From NCBI GenBank assembly GCA_031553705.1, contig JAVBLD010000007.1, forward strand, positions 1-64,000: a DNA stretch of 64,000 nucleotides. The letters run 5' to 3'. The first letter of the stretch is position 1. Each line of letters opens with the position of its first letter. The stretch is from JAVBLD01 sp031553705 (GTDB taxonomy: Bacteria > Bacteroidota > Bacteroidia > Bacteroidales > Marinifilaceae). Shown in pieces: positions 1 to 7,978 of this stretch. The position numbers and the translations under genes are program-made. The notes beneath the pieces were generated by a model that had not been told where the DNA came from, ran no database searches, and saw nothing but the letters and a program-made list of their open reading frames with translations.

Positions 1-78
1 CTTGAGGTTGTTGCGCTCATAACTCATCTTTACCGCATGCTCCTTGAACACCCGGTCATACTGTCTTTTTGTTCCCAT
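1..78 (-). CDS. IS3-family transposase OrfA, N-terminal fragment (cut by window edge)
   Basis: The first 26 codons of a minus-strand frame starting at the ATG at 78 are visible. The peptide begins MGTKRQYDRVFKEHAVKMSY and resembles the helix-turn-helix start of IS3-family OrfA proteins, which bind the element ends. The rest lies outside the window, so it is unknown whether the element is intact. I could not identify the outer inverted repeat in the about 60 bases upstream of the ATG. The call rests on resemblance of a short N-terminus. Confidence 0.6.
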   Translation of the reverse strand, partial: MGTKRQYDRVFKEHAVKMSYERNNLK

Positions 79-132
79 TTTTCAAAGTTAAAATTATTAT
101 TCAACCTTAACTATTTGTGCGGGCTAAGTTAG

Positions 133-267
133 GAACTCCAATTGCAAAATGTGAATGAAATAGGTCAGAAAGATGGAATTTCTTGTTTTAAAATTTCTGA
201 TATTGCTAAGCTTTTTATTGATGATAAAAAACTTAGGATGATTAGATTATTAAGTAATTTTAAATAA
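133..267 (+). pseudogene. Possible C-terminal remnant of an unknown gene
   Basis: After a TAG at 130-132 the frame is open for 44 codons to TAA at 265-267. The peptide is lysine- and isoleucine-rich and AT-rich in coding, and it reads like the end of a longer protein (it contains DGISCFKISDIAKLFIDDKK). There is no convincing start. It sits between a transposase start and an IS-end palindrome, which suits a gene cut by rearrangement. I do not recognise the family; it may be chance. Confidence 0.2.
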
Positions 268-342
268 TGAACAATTTGTAATTTTGCCCTGAGCAAAGCC
301 AAATTTGTAATTTGGTAAATAGCAACAAAGAGCCTGGCGTCA

Positions 343-388
343 TGAACTGCCCCCTAAAATTCGGACACAAACATTAGGGGGCAGTTCA
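343..388. repeat. 46-bp IS-end palindrome (perfect 15-bp inverted repeat)
   Basis: A 15-bp arm starting TGAACTGCCCCCTAA (343-357) is repeated in perfect inverted orientation at 374-388, with a 16-bp spacer that begins AATTCGGACAC. The arm plus spacer resembles the termini of IS150-type IS3 elements of Bacteroidota. The structure looks like left and right ends of one element brought together by internal deletion, or a miniature derivative. It begins 16 bases past the kbl stop, so it could also form a stem-loop that ends kbl transcripts, though no T-run follows on that strand. I see no clear target duplication. Confidence 0.55.
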
Positions 389-403
389 CTATAGAAGAGT
401 TAC

Positions 404-1594
404 TTATTTAATTACGTGCAGTTCTTTGCCGATTTTGATAAAAGCGGCGATGGCCCGGTCGAGTTGTTCGCGGGTGTGGGCGGCGGAGAGCTGTATTCGG
501 ATACGTGCCTGGCCTTTGGGGACTACCGGGTAGTAGAAGCCGGTCACATAGATGTTCTCTGTTTGCAGTTTGGCGGCAAATTGCTGCGACAGTACGGCAT
601 CGTATAGCATTAAAGCACAGATGGCCGATTCGGACGGTTTCAGGTCGAAACCTGCGGCGGTCAATTGGGTTCTGAAATATTCGGCGTTGCTCATCACTTT
701 ATCTCTTAATTCGGTACTGGCCGACAACATGTCGAAAACAGCGATCGACGCTCCGCATATAGCCGGAGAAAGAGAGTTTGAGAACAGGTAAGGCCTGGAA
801 CGTTGACGCAGCATTTCGATGACCTCTTTTTTACCGGTGGTGTATCCTCCCAGCGCGCCTCCTAATGCTTTCCCGAGGGTACCGGTGATGATGTCCACGC
901 GGTGCATTACGTTGTGGTGCTCAACCGAACCGCGTCCTGTTTTGCCGATAAATCCGGCGGCGTGGCTATCGTCTACCATAACCAGGGTATTATATTTTTC
1001 CGCCAGGTCGCAGATTTTATCCAATTTTGCGATATCGCCGTCCATTGAGAAAACGCCATCGGTAACGATGACACGGAAACGTTGTGCTTGGGATATTTTG
1101 AGTTGCTCTTCAAGTTCTTCCATATTGGCGTGTTTGTACCGGTAGCGGACAGCCTTGCACAAGCGAACTCCGTCGATGATCGAAGCGTGGTTCAGTTCGT
1201 CGGAGATGATTGCATCTTCCTGGTCGAACAGCGGTTCGAATACTCCACCGTTGGCATCAAAGCAGGCGGCGTATAATATGGCATCTTCGGTACCGAAGAA
1301 TTTTGATATTTTTGCTTCGAGTTCTTTGTGGATATCCTGGGTTCCGCATATAAAACGTACGGACGACATACCATATCCCCGGGCATCGAGCGCTTTTTTA
1401 GCTCCTGCAATCACCTGCGGATGGGAGGAGAGGCCCAGATAGTTGTTGGCACAAAAGTTCAGTACCGTTTCACCCGTACTCAGTTTGATCTCGGCGTCTT
1501 GCGGCGTCACAATAAGTCTTTCGGTTTTATATAAACCGGCATCTTTGATTGACTGGATTTCAGCCTTCAAGTGGTCTTGAAATTTTCCGTACAT
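404..1594 (-). CDS. kbl: Glycine C-acetyltransferase (2-amino-3-ketobutyrate CoA ligase)
   Basis: PLP-dependent alpha-oxoamine synthase of cytosolic threonine breakdown: 2-amino-3-ketobutyrate plus CoA gives glycine plus acetyl-CoA. Family features visible are NFCANNYLGLSSHP near the N-terminus, GTQDIHKELE, the DDSHAAGFIGKTGRG block, and TGTLGKALGG with the Schiff-base lysine. The frame stays open upstream to 1765, but the extension is basic, low in complexity and unlike the family. The ATG at 1594 gives MYGKFQDHL and 396 residues, the usual length. The partner threonine dehydrogenase is not adjacent. It is transcribed divergently from the riboflavin operon, with 428 bp between the start codons. 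Confidence 0.95.
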   Translation of the reverse strand: MYGKFQDHLKAEIQSIKDAGLYKTERLIVTPQDAEIKLSTGETVLNFCANNYLGLSSHPQVIAGAKKALDARGYGMSSVRFICGTQDIHKELEAKISKFFGTEDAILYAACFDANGGVFEPLFDQEDAIISDELNHASIIDGVRLCKAVRYRYKHANMEELEEQLKISQAQRFRVIVTDGVFSMDGDIAKLDKICDLAEKYNTLVMVDDSHAAGFIGKTGRGSVEHHNVMHRVDIITGTLGKALGGALGGYTTGKKEVIEMLRQRSRPYLFSNSLSPAICGASIAVFDMLSASTELRDKVMSNAEYFRTQLTAAGFDLKPSESAICALMLYDAVLSQQFAAKLQTENIYVTGFYYPVVPKGQARIRIQLSAAHTREQLDRAIAAFIKIGKELHVIK

Positions 1595-1824
1595 ACTGTA
1601 TATTTTAAAGAGTTTAATATTTTTAAAAGGCAGAAATCTTCGGGAAAGGACCCTTGGTTTATGCCGTCTTTTTACGCGAAGCATTAATTTTAATGCGTTC
1701 AAAATTACGTATTCTTTGTTAAAACCCAATAAGAAGAATAGAATAAAAAAAGGCGGCATTATCATTTTTTAGTGGTAAACCGGATTGTTTTTTCCGGAAT
1801 AATGTCTACTTTCGCGGTTAGAAT

Positions 1825-1941
1825 ATTTCTTCGGGGCAGGGTGTGATTCCCTACCGGCGGTGACAGTCCGCGACTCCTTTCAGGATTGAATCGGTGAAAT
1901 TCCGGTACCGACGGTAATAGTCCGGATGTGAGAAGAGATGT
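1825..1941 (+). promoter_or_regulatory. FMN riboswitch (RFN element)
   Basis: The conserved RFN core is present in order: TTCGGGGCAGGG, ATTCCCTACCGGCGGTGA, CAGTCCGCGA, TCGGTGAAATTCCGG, CCGACGGTAATAGTCCGG and TGAGAAGAG. The outer TCTTC/GAAGA ends can form the closing P1 stem. It lies directly before ribD and upstream of a terminator hairpin, so FMN binding is expected to shut down the whole operon at transcription level. Family knowledge gives the ligand; the sequence gives the class unambiguously. Confidence 0.97.
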
Positions 1942-1982
1942 GATAATAGATCGTATATATGACTCTATTGTGATATTTGGCG

Positions 1983-2014
1983 CCCCGGATAGTGAATATC
2001 CGGGGTTATTTTTT
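1983..2014 (+). terminator. Riboswitch expression-platform terminator
   Basis: A perfect 9-bp stem (CCCCGGATA at 1983-1991, its complement at 1997-2005) with a 5-base loop is followed by TTATTTTTT. It starts about 42 bases after the RFN core and ends 8 bases before the ribD ATG, the position expected for an FMN-controlled transcription terminator. Confidence 0.85.
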
Positions 2015-2022
2015 ATAGGCTT

Positions 2023-3147
2023 ATGGAGAATGCGGATCTGGAATATATAAAACGGGCAATGATGCTTGCCGAAAAAGGGAAAGGGTTTGTAAATCCGAAT
2101 CCGTTGGTCGGAGCAATCATCGTAAAAGAGGGTCGGATTATCGGTGAAGGTTGGCACGAGCGCTACGGCGGCCTTCATGCGGAACGGAATGCTTTCGCCG
2201 CTTGCCGGGAGGATGTATGCGGGGCGACAATGTATGTGACGTTGGAACCTTGTTGCCATTACGGTAAGACACCGCCTTGCACCGATGCGATCATCGAACA
2301 CGGGATAGCTCGGGTGGTGATCGGATTACCGGACCCGAATCCGCTGGTGGCCGGTAAGGGAATTGAAAGATTGAGGGCTGCCGGTATCGAGGTAGAAATA
2401 GGAGTGGCGGCGACGGTGCTTAGCGAACAGAACAGGGTGTTTTTGAAATATATTACGACGAAAATGCCCTGGGTGGTGATGAAGACGGCGATGACCCTCG
2501 ACGGAAAGATCGCAACATATAGCGGCGATTCGAAATGGGTGACCGGCGAAGAGGCGCGCAACAGGGTGCAACGGATGAGAAGCGAATATATGGCGATCAT
2601 GGTAGGAGCCGGTACGGTAGGGACGGACGATCCGATATTGAATTGCCGCTATCCCGGAACGGTGCGGCAACCGGTGAGAATTGTCGTAGCCAGCAGGGCG
2701 AAAGTGCGTCCGGACAGCCGGATAGTGAAGACAGCAAAGGAGTATCGTACTATTATTGCCCATACGTCACAAGCCGGGCGCGAAGATCTGGAAGAGTTGC
2801 AGGCAGCCGGCATAGAGGTGTTATTATGCCGTGAACGGGATGGACGGGTAGATATCGGGGATATGTTACGTGAGCTCGGAGGCAAAGGGATAGATTCGGT
2901 GTTGCTTGAAGGAGGGGGAGAGTTGAATTATGCTTTTATTTCAGGCGGATTTGTGGATGAGGTGTATGCGTTTATCGCACCGAAGATTGCCGGGGGAAAA
3001 GATGCTAAAACTCCGGTAGAGGGAGAGGGAATTGAACGGATGAATGATGCGGTAGTATTAATGGGCTTACAGGTTGAGAAGGTCGGGGAAGATATAATGG
3101 TCAACGGAAAAGTGGGAATGAGAGGAGAGATCGGTAAAACAGGGTAA
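2023..3147 (+). CDS. ribD: Bifunctional diaminohydroxyphosphoribosylaminopyrimidine deaminase / 5-amino-6-uracil reductase
   Basis: Performs the second and third steps of riboflavin synthesis in the cytosol. The N-terminal deaminase half shows the zinc and catalytic signature HAERNAF and VTLEPCCHYGKTPPCTDA. The C-terminal NADPH reductase half starts near residue 150 with MKTAMTLDGKIAT and has the LLEGGGELN motif late in the domain. At 374 residues it is slightly longer than the usual 360. It is the first gene of the riboswitch operon, and its start is fixed by the terminator just upstream. ribE begins 22 bases after its stop. Confidence 0.95.
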   Translation: MENADLEYIKRAMMLAEKGKGFVNPNPLVGAIIVKEGRIIGEGWHERYGGLHAERNAFAACREDVCGATMYVTLEPCCHYGKTPPCTDAIIEHGIARVVIGLPDPNPLVAGKGIERLRAAGIEVEIGVAATVLSEQNRVFLKYITTKMPWVVMKTAMTLDGKIATYSGDSKWVTGEEARNRVQRMRSEYMAIMVGAGTVGTDDPILNCRYPGTVRQPVRIVVASRAKVRPDSRIVKTAKEYRTIIAHTSQAGREDLEELQAAGIEVLLCRERDGRVDIGDMLRELGGKGIDSVLLEGGGELNYAFISGGFVDEVYAFIAPKIAGGKDAKTPVEGEGIERMNDAVVLMGLQVEKVGEDIMVNGKVGMRGEIGKTG

Positions 3148-3169
3148 AGAATTTAAAATCTTATATAGG

Positions 3170-3808
3170 GTGTTTACAGGAATAATAGAAGAGATCGGAA
3201 AGATCAGGAGTATCAGGCGGGGAAGTAAGAGTGTGATACTGGAGATAGAGGCGCGAAAGGCGCTGGAAGATACGAAGATCGGAGATAGTATTGCAACCAA
3301 CGGAGTCTGCCTGACAGTGACTTCGTTCGGGAATGGCGTTTTTATTGCCGATGTGATGCCTGAAACCGTGCAGCGGAGTAATCTGGGAGAACTTCGTGCC
3401 GGTGATCCGGTGAATCTGGAACGCGCTCTACGGCTGAGCGATCGCCTGGGAGGGCATCTGGTAGCCGGACATATCGACGGAACGGGACGTATTGTCGGCA
3501 GGACAGAAGATGATAATGCGATCTGGATCACCGTGGGCGCTTCGCCGGAAATTCTTAAATATATTATGGAAAAAGGGTCGGTTGCGATTGACGGGGTGAG
3601 CTTAACGGTGGCATATATCGATGATAGTGTGTTTAAAGTATCGGTCATTCCTCATACACAAGGGCAGACTACATTAGTGAATAAACGATCCGGCGATCCG
3701 GTCAACATAGAGAACGATATGATCGTAAAATATGTGGAAAAATTGATGCATTATAGCCGGGAAAAAGAGGGATTCAATCTTGAGTTTTTACAGGCAAACG
3801 GGTTTTGA
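3170..3808 (+). CDS. ribE: Riboflavin synthase, alpha subunit
   Basis: Catalyses dismutation of two 6,7-dimethyl-8-ribityllumazine molecules to riboflavin. The start codon is GTG, giving the canonical N-terminus MFTGIIEEIGKI. The two homologous lumazine-binding barrels are visible: the first with IATNGVCLTVTSF, the second from GGHLVAGHIDGTG with VAIDGVSLTVAYI. The length of 212 residues is normal. It sits between ribD and ribBA, all in one direction with short gaps, so it should be co-transcribed under the FMN riboswitch. Confidence 0.95.
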   Translation: MFTGIIEEIGKIRSIRRGSKSVILEIEARKALEDTKIGDSIATNGVCLTVTSFGNGVFIADVMPETVQRSNLGELRAGDPVNLERALRLSDRLGGHLVAGHIDGTGRIVGRTEDDNAIWITVGASPEILKYIMEKGSVAIDGVSLTVAYIDDSVFKVSVIPHTQGQTTLVNKRSGDPVNIENDMIVKYVEKLMHYSREKEGFNLEFLQANGF

Positions 3809-3885
3809 TATGTTCGCTTTATAGCGGAAAGAAATAGTATAAAGGCAAATCATATAAATCGTGTTTTGAATTAAAGGAAAAAGAA

Positions 3886-5115
3886 ATGGGAGAGATTATA
3901 TTTAGTACGATAGAAGAAGCGATAGAGGATGTTAAAGCCGGGAAGATGATTGTAGTCGTGGACGATGAAGACCGTGAAAACGAAGGGGATTTATTGATGG
4001 CGGCGGAAAAGGTGACGCCGGAAGCGATCAATTTTATGGCAAAGCAAGCCGGCGGGTTGATTTGTATGCCGATCATCAAGGAGCGGTTGGATGAATTGGA
4101 GATCGATATGATGTGTTCGAACAGTACGGATAAGAAACAAACGGCTTTTACCGTTTCGATCGATGCGGAGGATTGTCATACCGGTATTTCGGCGTTTGAG
4201 CGGGCGCATACGATTCAGAGAGTGCTTGATCCGACGGCTCGTCCGGAGAATTTTACCCGCCCGGGGCATATTTTTCCGTTGATTGCCAGAAAATATGGAG
4301 TGTTGGAGCGGGCCGGACATACGGAAGCCGCTGTCGACCTGGCCCGGATGGCCGGGCTGTACCCGGCCGGAGTGATCTGTGAGATTATGAATGAGAACGG
4401 AACAATGGCGCGGGTACCGGATCTGGTCAAGTTTGGCAAGAAACACGGCATCAAAATCATAACCATTGCCGATTTGATCGATTATCGTCGCGGTACCGAG
4501 ATATTGGTGGAGCGGGTGACCGAGGCGGAGATGCCCACCCGGTACGGATATTTCAAAGCATACGGTTATGTCAATAAAATAAACGGAGAGCACCATGTGG
4601 CGCTGGTAAAAGGGGATGTGGCCGATGGTGAGCCTGTGCTGTGCCGGGTACACTCGGAGTGCCTCACCGGAGATGCATTCGGTTCGTTGCGTTGCGATTG
4701 TGGGGATCAATTGGCAGAGGCCCTGAGACGGATTAATAAAAACGGACGGGGTGTATTGCTTTATCTGCGTCAGGAAGGGCGTGGAATAGGTTTGATTAAT
4801 AAACTGAGGGCCTACCATTTGCAGGATGAAGGGATGGATACGGTGGAGGCCAATCTGGCCTTGGGGTTTAAAGCGGACTTACGGGATTATGGTATCGGTG
4901 CTGAGATTCTGGCCGATCTGGGAGTGAAAAAGATGTGCCTGATGACAAACAATCCGATGAAGATTAAAGGATTGAGTGGGTATGGTTTGGAGGTGGTGGG
5001 ACGCGAACCGATAGAGATGATCTGTAATGAAAAGAATGAGTTCTATATGTATACCAAATACAAAAAAATGGGACATATATTGCATGTCAGGAATGATTGG
5101 AAAAAACAGAAATAA
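3886..5115 (+). CDS. ribBA: Bifunctional 3,4-dihydroxy-2-butanone-4-phosphate synthase / GTP cyclohydrolase II
   Basis: Supplies both precursors of riboflavin. The N-terminal RibB half (about residues 1-205) carries the acidic metal-binding stretch VVDDEDRENEGD and FTRPGHIFPLIA. The C-terminal RibA half carries the zinc cysteines and substrate site in RVHSECLTGDAFGSLRCDCG, then LLYLRQEGRGIGL and MTNNPMKIKGL. Both active sites look intact, and 409 residues is typical of the fusion. The start codon at 3886 follows an AT-rich gap of 77 bases after ribE. Confidence 0.96.
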   Translation: MGEIIFSTIEEAIEDVKAGKMIVVVDDEDRENEGDLLMAAEKVTPEAINFMAKQAGGLICMPIIKERLDELEIDMMCSNSTDKKQTAFTVSIDAEDCHTGISAFERAHTIQRVLDPTARPENFTRPGHIFPLIARKYGVLERAGHTEAAVDLARMAGLYPAGVICEIMNENGTMARVPDLVKFGKKHGIKIITIADLIDYRRGTEILVERVTEAEMPTRYGYFKAYGYVNKINGEHHVALVKGDVADGEPVLCRVHSECLTGDAFGSLRCDCGDQLAEALRRINKNGRGVLLYLRQEGRGIGLINKLRAYHLQDEGMDTVEANLALGFKADLRDYGIGAEILADLGVKKMCLMTNNPMKIKGLSGYGLEVVGREPIEMICNEKNEFYMYTKYKKMGHILHVRNDWKKQK

Positions 5116-5149
5116 TTAATAATGAACAATTAATAATTAATAATTAGCA

Positions 5150-5611
5150 ATGAATATATTGGAAGGAAAATTATTAGCGGAAGGGCAACGGATCGGTATT
5201 GTTGCCGGGCGATTCAATGAATTTATTACCAGTAAGTTACTTGGAGGAGCCGTTGACGCATTCGTACGTCACGGTGGGGATCAGGCTTCGATTGATGTGG
5301 CTTGGGTACCGGGAGCGTTTGAGATACCATTGGTGGCCAAAAAAATGGTAGAAAGCAAGAGATATGACGCGGTGGTTTGTCTGGGTGCTGTGATCCGTGG
5401 GGCTACTCCACATTTTGACATGGTGGCGAATGAGACAACCAAAGGGGTTGCCAATGTCGGATTACAGACCGGACAGCCGGTTGTATTCGGGATTCTGACC
5501 ACCGATACAATAGAGCAGGCTGTGGAAAGAGCCGGAACAAAAGCCGGAAACAAAGGTTTCGAAGCGATGGTTACGGCCATTGAAATGGTTAACCTGCTGA
5601 AACAGATTTAG
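5150..5611 (+). CDS. ribH: 6,7-dimethyl-8-ribityllumazine synthase
   Basis: Condenses 5-amino-6-ribitylaminouracil with dihydroxybutanone phosphate to make the riboflavin synthase substrate; normally a 60-mer or pentamer. Signature stretches are VAWVPGAFEIPLVA, LGAVIRGATPHFD with the phosphate-binding residues and catalytic His, and GILTTDTIEQA. It is 153 residues long, the normal length. It is the last gene of the rib operon. The gap after ribBA is a run of AATTAATAATT-like repeats common between Bacteroidota genes. Confidence 0.96.
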   Translation: MNILEGKLLAEGQRIGIVAGRFNEFITSKLLGGAVDAFVRHGGDQASIDVAWVPGAFEIPLVAKKMVESKRYDAVVCLGAVIRGATPHFDMVANETTKGVANVGLQTGQPVVFGILTTDTIEQAVERAGTKAGNKGFEAMVTAIEMVNLLKQI

Positions 5612-5716
5612 TAAGTGCGAAATAAAACCGCTCAAAAACGATTACTGAAAATAGCGAAGCCGTGGTAAACAATTGATTTACTGCGACTTCTTTTTTGCTA
5701 TTGGGAGAGAACGTAT

Positions 5717-6760
5717 TTACACTACCTCGCGGTTTACGAGCATCATGATATGGTCGCGCAGGCTTTCGCCCTCTTTTAAGCCTAATTTGGTGCGCAGGCG
5801 GCTGCGCCGGGCCGTTACCGACGAGAGGGCTTTCGAAGTGATGTGCGCAATTTCGCCCGCCGTTAGCCCCTCGGCAATGTGGCAGCACAGTTGCAGGTCT
5901 TTGTCCGTCAGGCCGGAATGCGTTTTGCGTATCGCCTGCTTTACGGTTTCCTCCTTCACGATAACGTCTTTCACCCGGTCGATCAGCGCTGTGCTGACCT
6001 TCCTTTCCGAACGTTCCAGCAGTTCGGTTGCTTTCTGGCGCGTCATTTTCCCTTTGGTGATCAACTCCAATTCTTTGGGCGTCACATTGAAAAAACGGGA
6101 AATCACGGCATTCTGCTCCGCGACCCGCTCCCTTGTGTAGTCGGCATGCCGCCAGGCATTCATCAGGATACGTTGCAAAACAGCTATTCCGGCCAACAGG
6201 AAGGTCAGGGAAACGAACATGTTCGCCAGCGCTTCGTTTCCTGATACAAACGCCCCGATGCCGTAGATGAGCATACAAATCCCGGCCAGCAGAAACGGCA
6301 ACGGTTTCCATGTGGTCATCCCTGCCGCGATGACTGGTACAATCATTATACACGCCGAGGCCATCAATACGATGCCCGTATCCGGCCCCGGTGCGGCGAT
6401 CTGCATCACCATATCGGTACATTGCGCGGCGCTGATAGCGAGCGCCTGCATCACCAGTGCCCGGTTGTCGTCGATCAGGCCGCGCCGGAACAGCAGGTAA
6501 GCCAGCAGCAGCAGTAGATCGGATGCTATATATACACAGAACAGCGGCCAGTGTTCCACCCGGGGAAAAACCACGATCTCGATAGCCAGCCCCAACAGGA
6601 AAAAGGCGGCAATCAGCTTTAGCAGAATCACCCTCAGCTCTTTTTCGGTCGGAATGCCTTTTGGTGTAAAGGCTTGTTTTATAAGTAAATGACTATTGTG
6701 CAGCAAAATGCAGTATATAAGATTTTCAACAAAGTTACAAAATGCAGCAAAATGCAGCAT
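5717..6760 (-). CDS. Membrane-bound LuxR-type transcriptional regulator of the fimbrial/DGR operon
   Basis: The N-terminal part has about six hydrophobic segments (roughly residues 44-205), followed by a charged linker with likely helical register. The C-terminal 65 residues form a LuxR/GerE-type helix-turn-helix, seen in LTDKDLQLCCHIAEGLTAGE and SSVTARRSRLRTKLGL. It is probably a membrane-anchored regulator sensing an envelope signal; ligand unknown. It is divergent from the fimbrial operon, which it likely controls. The start is uncertain: the frame is open to an ATG at 6760, but a minus-strand -7 match (TAACTTTG, 6737-6730) would place the transcript start near 6723 and favour a TTG at 6706 or a GTG at 6631. 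Confidence 0.75.
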   Translation of the reverse strand: MLHFAAFCNFVENLIYCILLHNSHLLIKQAFTPKGIPTEKELRVILLKLIAAFFLLGLAIEIVVFPRVEHWPLFCVYIASDLLLLLAYLLFRRGLIDDNRALVMQALAISAAQCTDMVMQIAAPGPDTGIVLMASACIMIVPVIAAGMTTWKPLPFLLAGICMLIYGIGAFVSGNEALANMFVSLTFLLAGIAVLQRILMNAWRHADYTRERVAEQNAVISRFFNVTPKELELITKGKMTRQKATELLERSERKVSTALIDRVKDVIVKEETVKQAIRKTHSGLTDKDLQLCCHIAEGLTAGEIAHITSKALSSVTARRSRLRTKLGLKEGESLRDHIMMLVNREVV

Positions 6761-6764
6761 ATAA
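6699..6764. promoter_or_regulatory. Two 22-bp direct repeats, probable operators
   Basis: TGCAGCAAAATGCAGTATAT begins at 6699 and TGCAGCAAAATGCAGCATAT at 6743; each copy is 22 bp and they differ at one base. Their 44-bp spacing (about four helical turns) puts them on the same DNA face. They lie just upstream of the -33 box of the rightward fimbrial promoter, at about -53 to -118 from its expected start, the usual place for activator binding. They also surround a candidate leftward -7 box, so the divergent LuxR-type regulator may act on both promoters. Binding is inferred, not shown. Confidence 0.65.
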
Positions 6765-6778
6765 AACTTAATATTTTT

Positions 6779-6810
6779 TTTGCCGGGAGCAAAAAAACTC
6801 TATAAATTTG
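6779..6810 (+). promoter_or_regulatory. Bacteroidota sigma-ABfr promoter of the fimbrial/DGR operon
   Basis: TTTG at 6779-6782 and TAAATTTG at 6803-6810 are separated by 20 bases, an exact match to the -33/-7 consensus. Expected transcription start is near 6817, leaving a leader of about 46 bases before the ATG at 6863. Confidence 0.8.
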
Positions 6811-6862
6811 TTGGAATGTTTGATGTTTTATATGAAATTTAACTGATTTTTAAGTACATAAT

Positions 6863-7963
6863 ATGAAATCCATGAAAAGAACACTATCAACGGGACTCGT
6901 GCTGCTATTGATCGCCCTGTGTGGTTATGCGCAATCTTCCCGTACGGCGGCTCCGCAGCAGGAGACCGTCGTATTCCGCTTTGTTTCGCAGCAGGATATG
7001 TTTTATATTCCCTGGGGTGGCAACGGCGGGCAACTGCAACGGCTCTGCGAGCTGGTGGATCGGTACAAATCCGAGATCGAAAGCGGGCGACTGCCGCTCT
7101 ATGTGGACGGCTACTGCGCCTCTTTCAATGACGCGAAGGAAAATTTCAAAACCGCCGTGGTGCGCTCCAATCGTGTGAAGTCGGAACTGATTACCAACAA
7201 AGGGTTGAAAGAAGAACACTTCGTTACTAAAAACCACACTTTGGCCTATGAGGGCATGAAAGACGTGGTGACGGTAACGCTCCGTATCCCCGTGGCAAAA
7301 GAGGAACTCCAAACGGTAAAGGAACAGCCTGGGGAAATGCCAAAACGGGAGCCGGTGAAGGAAGAACCCAAACAGGAGCCGAAGGTACAACCGCAGCCTG
7401 CCGTCGAGCGGCCCGAGCCTGTGGAAACCTTTCTCGTTCCGGTTGCCGACCCGTTCAGTGGCTTTTACCTGCGCACCAACCTGTTGTACGACGCTTTCCT
7501 GCTGCCGGCGTTGGGCGTGGAGTGGCGCATCACCCCCGCCTGGGGTATTAAGGTGGACGGCAGTTTCAGCTATTGGGGCGACGAAACGGACAATGTGCAG
7601 AAAATGTGGTTCGCCAGTCCCGAAGTGCGCCGCTATATGGGCGAATCCAAGCGCTTCTATCTCGGGCTGGGCGGTAACGCCGGCAAGTATAATGTCTATG
7701 GCTATCCGCTGGGCAAACTTCTTTCCGATGATACGGGCTATCAAGGCAAACTTTACGGCGGCGGGCTTACCGTGGGCTACCAACTTCCGCTGAACCGCTG
7801 CCTGTCGCTTGATTTCAACTTCGGACTGGGATATACCCGTTTCGAGTACGACATCTTCAACATGGTCGACGGGGTACGGGTGTATAATGAGAAGAACCGG
7901 ACGGAGAACTTCTGGGGGCCTACTCAGGCCGGGATCACGCTGGTGTGGAAGATTGTAAAATAA
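6863..7963 (+). CDS. DUF3575 outer-membrane protein with periplasmic OmpA-like N-domain
   Basis: A signal peptide ends around residue 24 (LLLIALCGYAQ). Residues about 35-145 look like an OmpA-type periplasmic domain (VDGYCASFNDAKENFKTAVVRSNRVKSELI without the exact peptidoglycan motif). A Pro/Glu/Lys-rich linker (about 150-195) follows. The last 165 residues match DUF3575, a beta-barrel-like domain rich in aromatic beta strands (FYLRTNLLYDAFLLPALGVE). DUF3575 genes commonly head fimbrial operons in Bacteroidales and are thought to help place fimbriae in the outer membrane. It is the first gene after the operon promoter; the next gene starts 15 bases later. Confidence 0.8.
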   Translation: MKSMKRTLSTGLVLLLIALCGYAQSSRTAAPQQETVVFRFVSQQDMFYIPWGGNGGQLQRLCELVDRYKSEIESGRLPLYVDGYCASFNDAKENFKTAVVRSNRVKSELITNKGLKEEHFVTKNHTLAYEGMKDVVTVTLRIPVAKEELQTVKEQPGEMPKREPVKEEPKQEPKVQPQPAVERPEPVETFLVPVADPFSGFYLRTNLLYDAFLLPALGVEWRITPAWGIKVDGSFSYWGDETDNVQKMWFASPEVRRYMGESKRFYLGLGGNAGKYNVYGYPLGKLLSDDTGYQGKLYGGGLTVGYQLPLNRCLSLDFNFGLGYTRFEYDIFNMVDGVRVYNEKNRTENFWGPTQAGITLVWKIVK

Positions 7964-7978
7964 TAAAAAGGAAACGAT

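Noticed and set aside
281..296. Similarity of TGCCCTGAGCAAAG to the VR2 3' flank start
   Set aside because: Only about nine bases are shared and the 27-base core is missing; chance similarity is likely.
1762..2301. Minus-strand ORF across the FMN riboswitch
   Set aside because: It covers the highly conserved RFN element and the ribD start, with no recognisable protein features.
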